DNA of 39,333 nucleotides, from positions 1 through 39,333 of the forward strand of contig JAJDVH010000061.1 of NCBI GenBank assembly GCA_022826185.1, given 5' to 3'. A program made the translations under genes and the position numbers. This stretch comes from Alphaproteobacteria bacterium (lineage in GTDB: Bacteria > Pseudomonadota > Alphaproteobacteria > Bin95). This document shows positions 7,417 to 14,564 of this stretch, piece by piece. Every line of letters begins with the position of its first letter. Position 1 is the first letter of the stretch. The notes under the pieces were generated by a model. That model was not told the origin of the DNA. It made no database searches and worked only from the letters and a program-made list of their open reading frames with translations.

Positions 7417-8124
7417 TCAGTGTACGTCTTCGGGGCCGAGCATGGCGCGTTTCAGCTTCTCGAAGGTGAAGCCGGAGCCGCGGCAGACATCCAGCACGAT
7501 CTTCTCCTTGGCCGCGACCTCGGCCGCCGCCTTCGGCACTTCGCGCGCCTGGTCGATGGGAATGACCGCCGCGCCGTGCTGGTCCGCATGCACGAGGTCG
7601 CCATCGTTGACGACCATGCCGGCGACGCTCACCTGCCCGCCGAAGCTCACCACATGCACATGGGCATGCGCGGGCTTGATAGAGCCGGCCACGGCCTGGA
7701 ACCCGTCGGCCCAGTCGGGAATGTCGCGGATGCAGCCGTCGGTGACGACGCCGAGGCAACCGAGCGCCTTGTGGATGTTGGAGTTGACCTCGCCCCAGAA
7801 GGCGCCGAAGCCGGCCCTCGGGCCGTCAAGGTCCTGCAGCACCACGATCTGCGGCGCGGGGCCGCCATGGGCGACATAGTCGTAATAGGAGACGCGCAGC
7901 TTCGCGGCGTCGTCGCCGCCGACGGCGCTCGGGAATTGCGAGCGGATGGCGCCGGTGCGCGCATAGCCGACGATGGGCGGCAGGTCCGGGAAGGGGCAGA
8001 CCAGCGGCTCGACGGTGAAGCCGGTGTTCAGCCGGCTGCCGGCCACGACCTCGAGCGCATTGCAGATCGTGGGCGTATCGAGGGCGCGAAGGGCGGCAAG
8101 GTCCTGTTCGGTCAGCTTGGACAA
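7417..8124 (-). CDS. RraA family protein (HMG aldolase / oxaloacetate decarboxylase-like)
   Basis: A 235-residue protein of the RraA/HMG-aldolase fold. The signature GCLGVVTDGCIRDIPDW (about residues 122-138) contains the conserved arginine-aspartate pair that binds the divalent metal and substrate, and VNDGDLVHADQHGAAVIP follows as in 4-hydroxy-4-methyl-2-oxoglutarate aldolases. Family members cleave HMG or 4-carboxy-4-hydroxy-2-oxoadipate to pyruvate or decarboxylate oxaloacetate, often at the end of aromatic acid breakdown; others bind RNase E. The catabolic enzymes nearby favour an aldolase or decarboxylase role, but this is inference. The ATG at 8124 is chosen. The upstream intergenic stretch carries the 10-bp TGTCATG repeats. 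Confidence 0.88.
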   Translation of the reverse strand: MSKLTEQDLAALRALDTPTICNALEVVAGSRLNTGFTVEPLVCPFPDLPPIVGYARTGAIRSQFPSAVGGDDAAKLRVSYYDYVAHGGPAPQIVVLQDLDGPRAGFGAFWGEVNSNIHKALGCLGVVTDGCIRDIPDWADGFQAVAGSIKPAHAHVHVVSFGGQVSVAGMVVNDGDLVHADQHGAAVIPIDQAREVPKAAAEVAAKEKIVLDVCRGSGFTFEKLKRAMLGPEDVH

Positions 8125-8200
8125 GGTTCAGGTCTCCTGATGGAAGCGGCAATCGGAGCGGCGACTATGCCCCGCGCCGGAGGGTGCCGGAAGGGCAGAG

Positions 8201-8240
8201 GCGTCATGAAGTGTCATGGGATGTCATGAAATGTCATGTT
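8201..8240. repeat. Four tandem 10-bp TGTCATG repeats (array A)
   Basis: Four consecutive decamers read GCGTCATGAA, GTGTCATGGG, ATGTCATGAA and ATGTCATGTT. The core GTCATG recurs exactly every 10 bp, so all copies face nearly the same side of the helix. The array lies between the start of the RraA-like gene (8124) and the end of the enoyl-CoA hydratase pair (8260). A related three-copy array lies at 11005-11034. I do not recognise the motif; a regulator binding site or a small dispersed repeat are both possible. Confidence 0.85.
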
Positions 8241-8259
8241 TCGGTGCGGGCGGGGGCCG

Positions 8260-9048
8260 TCACCGGCCCTTGAACTCCGGCGCGCGCTTCTCGCGGAACG
8301 CCGCCACGGCTTCGACATGGTCCTCCGACGACCGCACGACGGTCATGTGCGAGGACACGAGGTCGAAGCTGGTCAGCATGTCGGTCGCGAGCGAGCGATA
8401 GACCGTCCGCTTGATGTAGCGCACCGAGAGCGGCGCGGCGGCGGCGATACGGCCGGCAAGCGCCATCGCGTCATCGAGGAAGCTCTCGTCCGGATAGACA
8501 TGGTTGACCAACCCGATGCGCTCGGCCGTCTCCGCGTCGATGAACTCCGCCGTCCACAGCAGCTCCAGCGCGCGGGCCACGCCCACGGTGCGCGGCAGGA
8601 AATACGCCCCGCCCGCGCCGGGGATGAGGCCGAGGCGGGCATAGGTCTCGGCGAAACGCGCCGAGGCGGCGCAGACCCGTATGTCGCAGGCGAGCGCGAC
8701 ATCGACCCCGCCGCCCGTGGCGACGCCGTTGACGGCGGCGATCGTCGGCGTGTCCATGCCGGCGAGGCGCTTCGGTACCGCCTGGATCGTCTCCCAGATG
8801 CGGTCCTTCGTGGTCTTCGGGCTGTTGTCCTGCCCGCTTCCCATCGTGGAAACATCGCCGCCGGTGGTGAAGCCACGCCCCGTGCCGGTGATGACGGTGC
8901 AGCGCACGTCCTCGCGGGCCTCCGCCTCGTCCAGCGCCTCCAGCCAGTCCTCGAGCATGGCGTTGGTGAAGGCGTTGAGTTTTTCCGGCCGGTTGAGGCG
9001 GATGAGGCCGACCCCGTCGCGGACCTCAAAGACGACCTCGTCGTTCAT
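8260..9048 (-). CDS. Enoyl-CoA hydratase/isomerase family protein (1)
   Basis: A 262-residue crotonase-fold protein starting MNDEVVFEVRDGVGLIRLNRPEKLNAF. The oxyanion-hole segments are RGFTTGGDVS near residue 60 and NGVATGGGVDVALACDIRVC near residue 105; the acid/base region is FAETYARLGLIPGAGGAYFLPR and the C-terminus ends FREKRAPEFKGR, as in PaaG-type hydratases/isomerases. It probably hydrates or isomerises an acyl-CoA intermediate of fatty or aromatic acid breakdown. It is the second gene of a pair, coupled by an ATGA overlap to the upstream paralogue. The two share only family-level similarity, so this is not a recent duplication. Confidence 0.93.
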   Translation of the reverse strand: MNDEVVFEVRDGVGLIRLNRPEKLNAFTNAMLEDWLEALDEAEAREDVRCTVITGTGRGFTTGGDVSTMGSGQDNSPKTTKDRIWETIQAVPKRLAGMDTPTIAAVNGVATGGGVDVALACDIRVCAASARFAETYARLGLIPGAGGAYFLPRTVGVARALELLWTAEFIDAETAERIGLVNHVYPDESFLDDAMALAGRIAAAAPLSVRYIKRTVYRSLATDMLTSFDLVSSHMTVVRSSEDHVEAVAAFREKRAPEFKGR

Positions 9049-9797
9049 CGGCCGGTGAACGCAGGCTTGCGCTTCTCGCGGAACGCGCGCCCGCCTTCCT
9101 TCTGGTCCTCGCTGCGGCTGATCGAAAGCAGCTCCCGCCGGGCCAGCGCCTGGAGCTCCGAGGGGCCGCGCGCCACCACAGTATCGCGCACGAAACGCTT
9201 GACCGTCCTGAGCACGAGCGGCGCGCTGTCCCGGAGGATGGTGGCGTAGTCCCTCGCCGCGGCCATCAGCTCGCCTCTCGGTACGGCGCGGTTGACCATG
9301 CCGATCTCGGCGGCGCGCTCGCCGTCGAAATGCTTCCCGGTCATCATGAATTCCATCGCGAGCTTGTGCGGGATGCGCGCCGCCAGCCCGGCAATCAGCC
9401 CGCCGCAGAATCCGATCTGCGCCTCGGGATAGAAGAAATCCGCGGTCTCGTCGGCGACGGCGAGGTCGCAGAATTCGACCAGGCAGAAGGCCCCGCCGAC
9501 GCAGTAGCCGTGAACGGCGGCGATGATCGGCTTGTCCACCATCACGCCCACGCCCGGCATGCACTCCCAGAGTTCCGGGTCGCGGGGCGGGTCGCGCAGG
9601 TCCGCGCCGACCGAGAAGGCCCGCTCGCCGGCGCCGGTCAGGATCGCGACGCGGTCGTCGCCGTCCTGCAACCGCTCGAAGGCCTGGATGAGTTCGGCGA
9701 CCAGCCCGTTCGAGAGCGCATTCATCTTGTCGGGCCGGTTGAGCGTGATGGTTGCGATACCGTCTTCGGAGCGGTAGTCGATCAGCGGCGCAGTCAC
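9045..9797 (-). CDS. Enoyl-CoA hydratase/isomerase family protein (2)
   Basis: A 250-residue crotonase-fold protein. ITLNRPDKMNALSNGL opens the fold, GERAFSVGADLRD and VHGYCVGGAFCLVEFCDLAVA form the oxyanion-hole region, and YPEAQIGFCGGLIAGLA carries the probable catalytic glutamate. The C-terminus FREKRKPAFTGR is the usual family end. It is likely to act on CoA thioesters together with the next gene, which starts inside its stop codon (ATGA). The start at 9797 faces the persulfide dioxygenase gene across a 64-bp divergent gap. The exact substrate is unknown; the TGGKHF-like region of related 2-enoyl hydratases is replaced here by MTGKHFDGERAAEIG. Confidence 0.92.
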   Translation of the reverse strand: MTAPLIDYRSEDGIATITLNRPDKMNALSNGLVAELIQAFERLQDGDDRVAILTGAGERAFSVGADLRDPPRDPELWECMPGVGVMVDKPIIAAVHGYCVGGAFCLVEFCDLAVADETADFFYPEAQIGFCGGLIAGLAARIPHKLAMEFMMTGKHFDGERAAEIGMVNRAVPRGELMAAARDYATILRDSAPLVLRTVKRFVRDTVVARGPSELQALARRELLSISRSEDQKEGGRAFREKRKPAFTGR

Positions 9798-9861
9798 GGA
9801 TGCGTTCTCCCGTTTGTGAATCCGGTATAGGATAGCGCCTCACCGCAGGGGAGGGCGACTC

Positions 9862-10728
9862 TTGGCCGACCGACCGCTGGTGGAGGCGCTGTTTCACGAG
9901 CCGAGTTCGACGGTGAGCTATATCGTGGCCTGCCCTGAGACCGGCCGGGCCGCCATTGTCGATCCGGTGCTCGACTACGACATCTATTCCGGGCGCACGG
10001 AAACCGCCTTCGCGGAGCGTATTCTGGAGCGGGTCCGCGAGCGCGGCCTGACCGTCGAGTGGGTTCTCGAAACCCATGTCCACGCCGATCATCTGAGCGC
10101 CGGCTCCTTCCTGAAGGGAGCCGTCGGCGGGCAAACGGCCATCGGCAGCCACATCGTCGATGTGCAGGCGGTTTTCAAGGACATCTACAACCTGCCTCCG
10201 GAGTTCCTCGCCGACGGCTCCCAGTTCGACCGCCTGTTCGAGGACGAGGAGCGTTTCCGGGTCGGGCGGGTGGAGGCGCGGGTGCTGCACACGCCGGGCC
10301 ACACGCCGGCCTGCGTCACCTATGTCATCGGCGATGCCGCCTTCACCGGCGACACGGTCTTCATGCCGGATTTCGGCACGGCGCGCTGCGACTTCCCCGG
10401 CGGCGACGCGGCGGCGCTCTACCGCTCGGCGCGCCGCATCCTGTCGCTGCCGCCCGAGACGCGCATTTTCGTCGGGCACGACTACGCGCCCGGCGGCCGG
10501 GAAGTCGCCTGGGAGACGACGGTGGCGGAGGAGCGCCGGGCGAACCGGCATGTGCGCGACGGCATCGACGAGCAGGCCTTCGTCGCCATGCGCACCGAGC
10601 GGGACAAGGTGCTGGGCGTGCCGGCGCTGTTGTTGCCGTCCATCCAGGTCAACATGCGCGGCGGAGACCTGCCGGAGCCCGAAAGCAACGGCCGCGCCTA
10701 TCTCAAGATCCCTCTCAACGCCTTTTGA
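9862..10728 (+). CDS. MBL-fold persulfide dioxygenase (ETHE1/Blh type)
   Basis: A 288-residue metallo-beta-lactamase-fold protein. THVHADH places His72, His74, Asp76 and His77; then come HTPGHTPACVTYV, the GDTVFMPDFGTARCDFPGG loop and FVGHDYAPGGREVAWETTV, all typical of ETHE1-type persulfide dioxygenases and the Blh proteins of BigR operons. These oxidise glutathione persulfide to sulfite, clearing sulfide. The start is a TTG at 9862 after GGGGAGGG; no ATG fits the conserved N-terminus. The tusA-like gene follows after 3 bp, forming a sulfur-handling pair. No BigR-type regulator or sulfide:quinone oxidoreductase is adjacent. Confidence 0.93.
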   Translation: MADRPLVEALFHEPSSTVSYIVACPETGRAAIVDPVLDYDIYSGRTETAFAERILERVRERGLTVEWVLETHVHADHLSAGSFLKGAVGGQTAIGSHIVDVQAVFKDIYNLPPEFLADGSQFDRLFEDEERFRVGRVEARVLHTPGHTPACVTYVIGDAAFTGDTVFMPDFGTARCDFPGGDAAALYRSARRILSLPPETRIFVGHDYAPGGREVAWETTVAEERRANRHVRDGIDEQAFVAMRTERDKVLGVPALLLPSIQVNMRGGDLPEPESNGRAYLKIPLNAF

Positions 10729-10731
10729 CGC

Positions 10732-10956
10732 ATGGCCGAACGTCTCGACGCGACCGGCCTGCGCTGCCCGATTCCGGTGTTGCGGGCGCGCAAGCGGCTC
10801 AAGGCGATGGCGCCGGGCGACCGGCTGGAGGTGCTGACCGACGACCCGGTATCGCCCATCGACATGCGCCATTTCTGCGCCACCGAAGGCCATGACATCG
10901 TGGAAGCGCACGAGACGGACGCGCCCTACCGTTTCGTGATCGCAAAGGCCGGATAG
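10732..10956 (+). CDS. TusA-family sulfurtransferase
   Basis: A 74-residue TusA/SirA-fold protein. The sequence LDATGLRCPIPVLRARKRLKAM has the Cys-Pro-x-Pro motif with the sulfur-accepting Cys12, and the usual length is about 75-80 residues. TusA proteins carry persulfide sulfur between enzymes. Its position 3 bp after a persulfide dioxygenase argues for persulfide or thiosulfate handling rather than tRNA thiolation, though that is inference. The C-terminal half (VLTDDPVSPIDMRHFCATEGHDIVEA) fits the family and carries one further cysteine. Confidence 0.93.
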   Translation: MAERLDATGLRCPIPVLRARKRLKAMAPGDRLEVLTDDPVSPIDMRHFCATEGHDIVEAHETDAPYRFVIAKAG

Positions 10957-11004
10957 GAGGCGGAGACCTCCCCGTTCGGTCCCCGGCGGTCGGGACCCGT
11001 GCGC

Positions 11005-11034
11005 CGTGTCATGATATGTCATGTTTTGTCATGC
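11005..11034. repeat. Three tandem 10-bp TGTCATG repeats (array B)
   Basis: The core TGTCATG occurs three times at an exact 10-bp spacing (cores at 11007, 11017 and 11027), with spacers ATA and TTT. It has the same core and period as the four-copy array at 8201-8240. It lies 48 bp downstream of the tusA-like stop. The two arrays thus bracket the two enoyl-CoA hydratases, the persulfide dioxygenase and the TusA gene. Confidence 0.85.
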
Positions 11035-11270
11035 GCCGCCCTTGCGGCGGCCCTTCCTCCCCTCGTTTCGTTCCCTCCGCTCTCCCGCCGGCCGGGCCGG
11101 GAGCGGACCCTGATTCGCGCGTATCGCGTGCGGGCGCGGGCGGGCGTCGGTGCCGGCGCGGTTCGCGCACCTGATTGCGCGCGCGAGACGGCGCACGCAC
11201 CTCTCGCGCTTGCTCACGCCGGGGGCTTTTTCGACCCCCAGCCGGTCGCTTTTCTGCAGAAACGCCGAAA

Positions 11271-11289
11271 GGCGGCCCCGGAAGCCGCC
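11271..11289 (-). terminator. Candidate terminator hairpin for the amino-acid decarboxylase gene
   Basis: GGCGGC (11271-11276) pairs perfectly with GCCGCC (11284-11289) around a 7-nt loop. On the minus strand it is followed by TTTCGGCGTTTC, a short T-rich tail. It sits about 95 bp past the decarboxylase stop. The T-tract is broken, so this is a weak intrinsic terminator at best. Confidence 0.35.
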
Positions 11290-11316
11290 CCTCTCTCTAC
11301 TTTCATTCTACACCAT

Positions 11317-11337
11317 ATGGGCGAAAGTCAAGCCCAT
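11317..11337. terminator. ATGGGC/GCCCAT hairpin followed by T-tract
   Basis: A perfect 6-bp inverted repeat (11317-11322 with 11332-11337) around a 9-nt loop. In the plus direction, GAAGGGAAATTTTTG follows, so it could end transcripts arriving from the persulfide dioxygenase-tusA unit. The stem is short and the T-tract starts 9 bases after it, so confidence is low. Confidence 0.3.
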
Positions 11338-11384
11338 GAAGGGAAATTTTTGTATATTTTCCGGGAAAGAAACGCCGGGCGCTC

Positions 11385-12794
11385 CTACAAGCGGTCCGCC
11401 GCGGTCCGGATCGCTTCCCACGCCTGCTCGACATGGATGCGTTCGGTGCCGGTCTGTCCGATGGAGATGCGGATGGCGTAAGCGCCGCGCACGATGTTCT
11501 GCGTCAGGTAAATGCGGCCTTCGTCGTTGAGTGCGTGCAGCAGCCGCTCGTTCAGTTCGTCCAGCGAATCGACCCCGGCAGGCGCATAGCGGAAATTGAG
11601 CAATGACAGGGATCTGGGGGCCATAAGCTCGAAATCCGGATGCGCTGCGATCTCGCCTTCCAGCCATGCCGCGAGCGCAACATGCCGGCGGATCAGCTCC
11701 CTGAGTCCGGCCAGTCCGTAGCTGCGCAGCACGAACCAGAGCTTGAGCGCGCGGAACCGCCTCCCCAGCGGCACGCTCCAGTCGCGATAGTCGATCACCG
11801 CGTCTCCCTCCCGGCTTTGCAGGTAGGCGGGGAGGATCGAAAGCGTGCGGACGAGCGAGTCCGAATCGCGAACGAAATGCGCCGAGCAATCGAAGTTGGT
11901 CAGCAGCCATTTGTGCGGGTTGAAGACGAGGCTGTCCACGGTCTCGATGCCCCGCAGCATCCAGCGGTGCTCCTCGCAGATGAGCGCGCTGCCCGCCCAG
12001 GCGGCATCGACATGGAAGAAGACGTCGTGCGCCCGGGCGACAGCGCCGATCTCGCCCAGCCGGTCGATGGCGCCGACGCCGGTCGTGCCCATGCTTGCGA
12101 CGATGCAGGCGGGCCGGAGACCGGCCGCCCTGTCGGCGCGGATCGTGGCGTCGAGCGCATCCGGCCGCATCGCGAAGTCGCCGCCGGTCTCGACCAGTCT
12201 CACATGATTGCGCCCGTAACCGGCGATTTTCGCTCCCTTTTCCGTGGCGGAGTGGGCCTGGTCCGAGGTGTAAGCGACCGGCGCCGCCCCGGCCCCGGCG
12301 AGGCCCTGCTCATTCGCAGCCCCTCCCGTCGCCCGTTCGCGCGCCGTCAGCAAGGCGCAAAGAATGGCTGACGACGCCGAGTCCTGTATGACGCCCGAGA
12401 AGCCTTCCGGAAGGCCGATGGCCTGCCGCAGCCATTCCAGCATCCGGGTTTCCATCTCGGTGGCGGCGGGCGAGGTCTGCCAGAGCATGCACTGCGCGCC
12501 GAGCGCCGCCGTCAGCATCTCCGCCAGCACGGAAGGCGGGCTGGAGTTGGCCGGGAAATAGGCGAAGAAGCGCGGATGCTGCCAATGGGTCATGCCCGGC
12601 ATCACGATGCGCTCGAAATCCGCGAACACGGAGTCCATCGGCTCTCCCGCCTCGGGCGCCGCCGGGGGCAGGGCGGACGCAATCTCGCCCGGACGGGTCT
12701 GCGCGCGGACGGGGTAGCGCTCCACCTCCGTCATGTAGTCGGCCATCCAGTCCACGAAGCGGTGGGCGTGGGTCCTGAATTCCTCGGGCGTCAC
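11385..12794 (-). CDS. Group II pyridoxal-dependent (aromatic-L-amino-acid) decarboxylase
   Basis: About 469 residues. The N-terminus VTPEEFRTHAHRFVDWMADYM is the usual opening of animal-type aromatic amino-acid decarboxylases. Further features are PGMTHWQHPRFFAYFPAN, the cofactor aspartate in FHVDAAWAG, and the Schiff-base lysine in NPHKWLLTNFDCSAHFV (Lys295). The enzyme removes CO2 from aromatic L-amino acids such as tryptophan, tyrosine or DOPA; the precise substrate is not readable. I chose the GTG at 12794 because it immediately precedes the conserved N-terminus and no in-frame ATG lies close by; the frame is open further to 13049, but that part is antisense to the TauD gene. It is divergent from that gene. 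Confidence 0.88.
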   Translation of the reverse strand: MTPEEFRTHAHRFVDWMADYMTEVERYPVRAQTRPGEIASALPPAAPEAGEPMDSVFADFERIVMPGMTHWQHPRFFAYFPANSSPPSVLAEMLTAALGAQCMLWQTSPAATEMETRMLEWLRQAIGLPEGFSGVIQDSASSAILCALLTARERATGGAANEQGLAGAGAAPVAYTSDQAHSATEKGAKIAGYGRNHVRLVETGGDFAMRPDALDATIRADRAAGLRPACIVASMGTTGVGAIDRLGEIGAVARAHDVFFHVDAAWAGSALICEEHRWMLRGIETVDSLVFNPHKWLLTNFDCSAHFVRDSDSLVRTLSILPAYLQSREGDAVIDYRDWSVPLGRRFRALKLWFVLRSYGLAGLRELIRRHVALAAWLEGEIAAHPDFELMAPRSLSLLNFRYAPAGVDSLDELNERLLHALNDEGRIYLTQNIVRGAYAIRISIGQTGTERIHVEQAWEAIRTAADRL

Positions 12795-12816
12795 GGGGCC
12801 GGGCGCTCCGGCGCCA

Positions 12817-12847
12817 TTGATTCCGGGGGCAGCATCGGGGGTATAGT
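12817..12847 (+). promoter_or_regulatory. Possible promoter of the TauD-type gene
   Basis: TTGATT (12817-12822) and TATAGT (12842-12847) lie in the gap between the divergent decarboxylase and dioxygenase genes. The spacer is 19 bp, longer than ideal, and the -10 element ends 33 bp before the ATG. Confidence is modest. Confidence 0.35.
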
Positions 12848-12880
12848 CTCCAGCAACGACATAGACCGGAAGAGCATGGC

Positions 12881-13924
12881 ATGACGACCGTTTCTCCAGA
12901 AGTCCTCGACAGCCCCGCGGCCTGGCGCGGCCCGGAAATGTGCGCCGGGAGCGGCTGGGAGCTTCGCCTCTCCGATACCGAGATCGAGGAAATCGACCGC
13001 GCTGTGGCTGCGATCGACCGGCCCCTGATCGAGGTGGACAGGGACGCATTCCCGTTGCCGGCGCTCGGTCCGAAGCTCGCCCGGCTCAGGCGCGAACTGC
13101 TGGAGGGCAGGGGGTTCTTCCTGTTGCGCGGCCTGCCGGTCAAGCGGATGAGCCGGGAAGAGGCCGTCGCCGCCTTCTGGGGCATCGGCGCGCATTTCGG
13201 CAGCGCGCGCTCGCAGAACGCCAGGGGCCACCTGATGGGCCATGTCAAGGATGTGGGCCTGCACAGCAGCGATCCCAATGTCCGCGTTTACCAGACCCGT
13301 GAGCGCCAGCTTTTCCACACCGATTCGGTCGATATCGTTGCGCTGATGTGCCTGCAGCCGGCGCGGTCGGGCGGCCTCAGCTCCATCGTGAGTTCCGTTG
13401 CCGTCCACAACGAGATGGCGCAGCGGCGCCCGGACCTTGCCGCCGAGCTTTACGAGCCGTTCATCGTCGACCGGCGCGGCGAGGTGCCGGAAGGCATGAA
13501 GCCCTGGTTCGCGCTGCCCGTCTTCAACCGGATCGGCGACGAGCTGACCACGATCTATACGCGGCGCTACATCGAGTCCGCGCGGCGCTTCCCGGAGGTG
13601 CCGGCCCTGACGCCGAAACAGGTCGAGGCGCTCGATCTGTTCGATTCGCTCTGCAACAGCGAAGAATTCCGGCTCGACATGGCCTTCGAGGCCGGCGACA
13701 TGCAGTTCCTGTGCAACCATGTCATCCTGCATGACAGAACGGCCTTCGAGGACTGGCCCGAGCCCGAGCGCCGCCGCCACCTGCTCAGGCTCTGGCTCTG
13801 CCCGCCCAGCGGGCGCCGGCTTCCCGACGCCTTCGCCGCGCGCTATGGCAGCGTCGAGCCGGGCGACCGGGGCGGAATCGTGGTGAAGGACGTCGTGCCT
13901 ATCGTGCCGCTGGAGGCTGCGTAA
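12881..13924 (+). CDS. TauD/TfdA-family Fe(II)/2-oxoglutarate dioxygenase
   Basis: A 347-residue dioxygenase. The iron-binding HxD is His146-Thr-Asp148 in RQLFHTDSVDIV, the distal histidine is probably His284 in CNHVILHDRTAFED, and the 2-oxoglutarate arginine lies in RRRHLLRLWL near residue 303. The family hydroxylates small organic substrates with release of CO2 and succinate; taurine, carnitine-type amines and herbicides are known substrates, but this one is unassigned. The ATG at 12881 has GGAAGAG 6 bases upstream. It is divergent from the aromatic amino-acid decarboxylase, so the two may act on one compound. Its end overlaps the convergent aat gene by 26 bp. Confidence 0.92.
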   Translation: MTTVSPEVLDSPAAWRGPEMCAGSGWELRLSDTEIEEIDRAVAAIDRPLIEVDRDAFPLPALGPKLARLRRELLEGRGFFLLRGLPVKRMSREEAVAAFWGIGAHFGSARSQNARGHLMGHVKDVGLHSSDPNVRVYQTRERQLFHTDSVDIVALMCLQPARSGGLSSIVSSVAVHNEMAQRRPDLAAELYEPFIVDRRGEVPEGMKPWFALPVFNRIGDELTTIYTRRYIESARRFPEVPALTPKQVEALDLFDSLCNSEEFRLDMAFEAGDMQFLCNHVILHDRTAFEDWPEPERRRHLLRLWLCPPSGRRLPDAFAARYGSVEPGDRGGIVVKDVVPIVPLEAA

Positions 13925-14564
13925 GCCGCGCCGCGGCCAGGAAGCGCTCCAGCGCGCCCTCCGGCAGGTCGCGCGGCAGTTCGGTCTCCACCTCCAGCGC
14001 AGCCTTGAGGCGGCGGCGATAGTCCGTGCGGCTGATCTCCACCGCGCCGAAGGTCGCCAGGTGGTCGGTCAGAAACTGCGTGTCCAGAAGGCGGTAGCCG
14101 CCGAGCCTGAGGCGGGCCGCCAGGTGGACCAGCGCCACCTTGCTGGCATCCCGGACCCGCGAAAACATGCTCTCGCCGAAGAAGGCGCCGTCTATGGCTA
14201 CTCCGTAAAGACCGCCCGCCAATTGGCCGTCGAGGCGGCATTCCACACTGCGTGCGGCGCCTTTCCGGTGGAGCTCGCGGTAGAGCCGCAGGATGTCGTC
14301 ATTGATCCAGGTATCGCCGTCATCCGCGCGAGGCTCGGCGCAGGCCGCGATCACCGCGTCGAAATCGCCGTCGACAAGGACCTCGAAACGGCCCTGCCGC
14401 ACGGTGCGCGCGAGGCGCCGCGACACATGGAAGCCGTCGAGCGGGATGACGCCGCGCCGGCGGGGGTCGAGCCAGTAGAGCGTGCTGGAGCGGCGCCCGT
14501 CCGCCATGGGGAAAAGCCCGAGACGGTAGGCCGTCAGCAGCATGTCCGCCGAAATCCGCTTCAA
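13899..14564 (-). CDS. aat: Leucyl/phenylalanyl-tRNA--protein transferase
   Basis: A 221-residue cytosolic enzyme that moves Leu or Phe from aminoacyl-tRNA to proteins with N-terminal Arg or Lys, marking them for ClpAP degradation. Diagnostic segments are LLTAYRLGLFPM near the start, YWLDPRRRGVIPLDGFHVSRRL, TWINDDILRLYRELHRKGAARSVE, and GGLYGVAIDGAFFGESMFSRVRDASKVAL. The start is the TTG at 14564, which overlaps the accC stop (TTGA) and places the conserved N-terminus correctly; an ATG seven codons later is the alternative. It is the last gene of aroQ-accB-accC-aat. Confidence 0.96.
   Translation of the reverse strand: MKRISADMLLTAYRLGLFPMADGRRSSTLYWLDPRRRGVIPLDGFHVSRRLARTVRQGRFEVLVDGDFDAVIAACAEPRADDGDTWINDDILRLYRELHRKGAARSVECRLDGQLAGGLYGVAIDGAFFGESMFSRVRDASKVALVHLAARLRLGGYRLLDTQFLTDHLATFGAVEISRTDYRRRLKAALEVETELPRDLPEGALERFLAAARLTQPPAAR

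Larger units (their letters stand above)
10957..11384. other. 428-bp intergenic region between two convergent transcription units
   Basis: No gene is supported here. From left to right: a 6-bp inverted repeat GGTCCC/GGGACC (10978-10983 with 10992-10997); the three-copy TGTCATG array (11005-11034); a GC palindrome CTCCCG/CGGGAG (11082-11087 with 11098-11103); a CG-rich stretch; a GGCGGC/GCCGCC hairpin (11271-11289); and a distinctly AT-rich end (about 11291-11392) with an ATGGGC/GCCCAT hairpin (11317-11322 with 11332-11337) and GGGAAATTTTTG. Short open frames in it look like chance in GC-rich DNA. Confidence 0.7.

Noticed and set aside
8201-8240. CRISPR array
   Set aside because: Units are only 10 bp with no unique spacers, and no cas gene is present.
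8260-11022. Minus-strand open frame of 920 codons upstream-extended from an enoyl-CoA hydratase
   Set aside because: Only the last 262 codons are the hydratase. The rest overlaps another hydratase in a different frame and is antisense to the persulfide dioxygenase.
11009-11217. Small open frames in the 10957-11384 gap
   Set aside because: Low-complexity Arg/Pro-rich products overlapping in several frames, with no ribosome-binding site or recognisable sequence.
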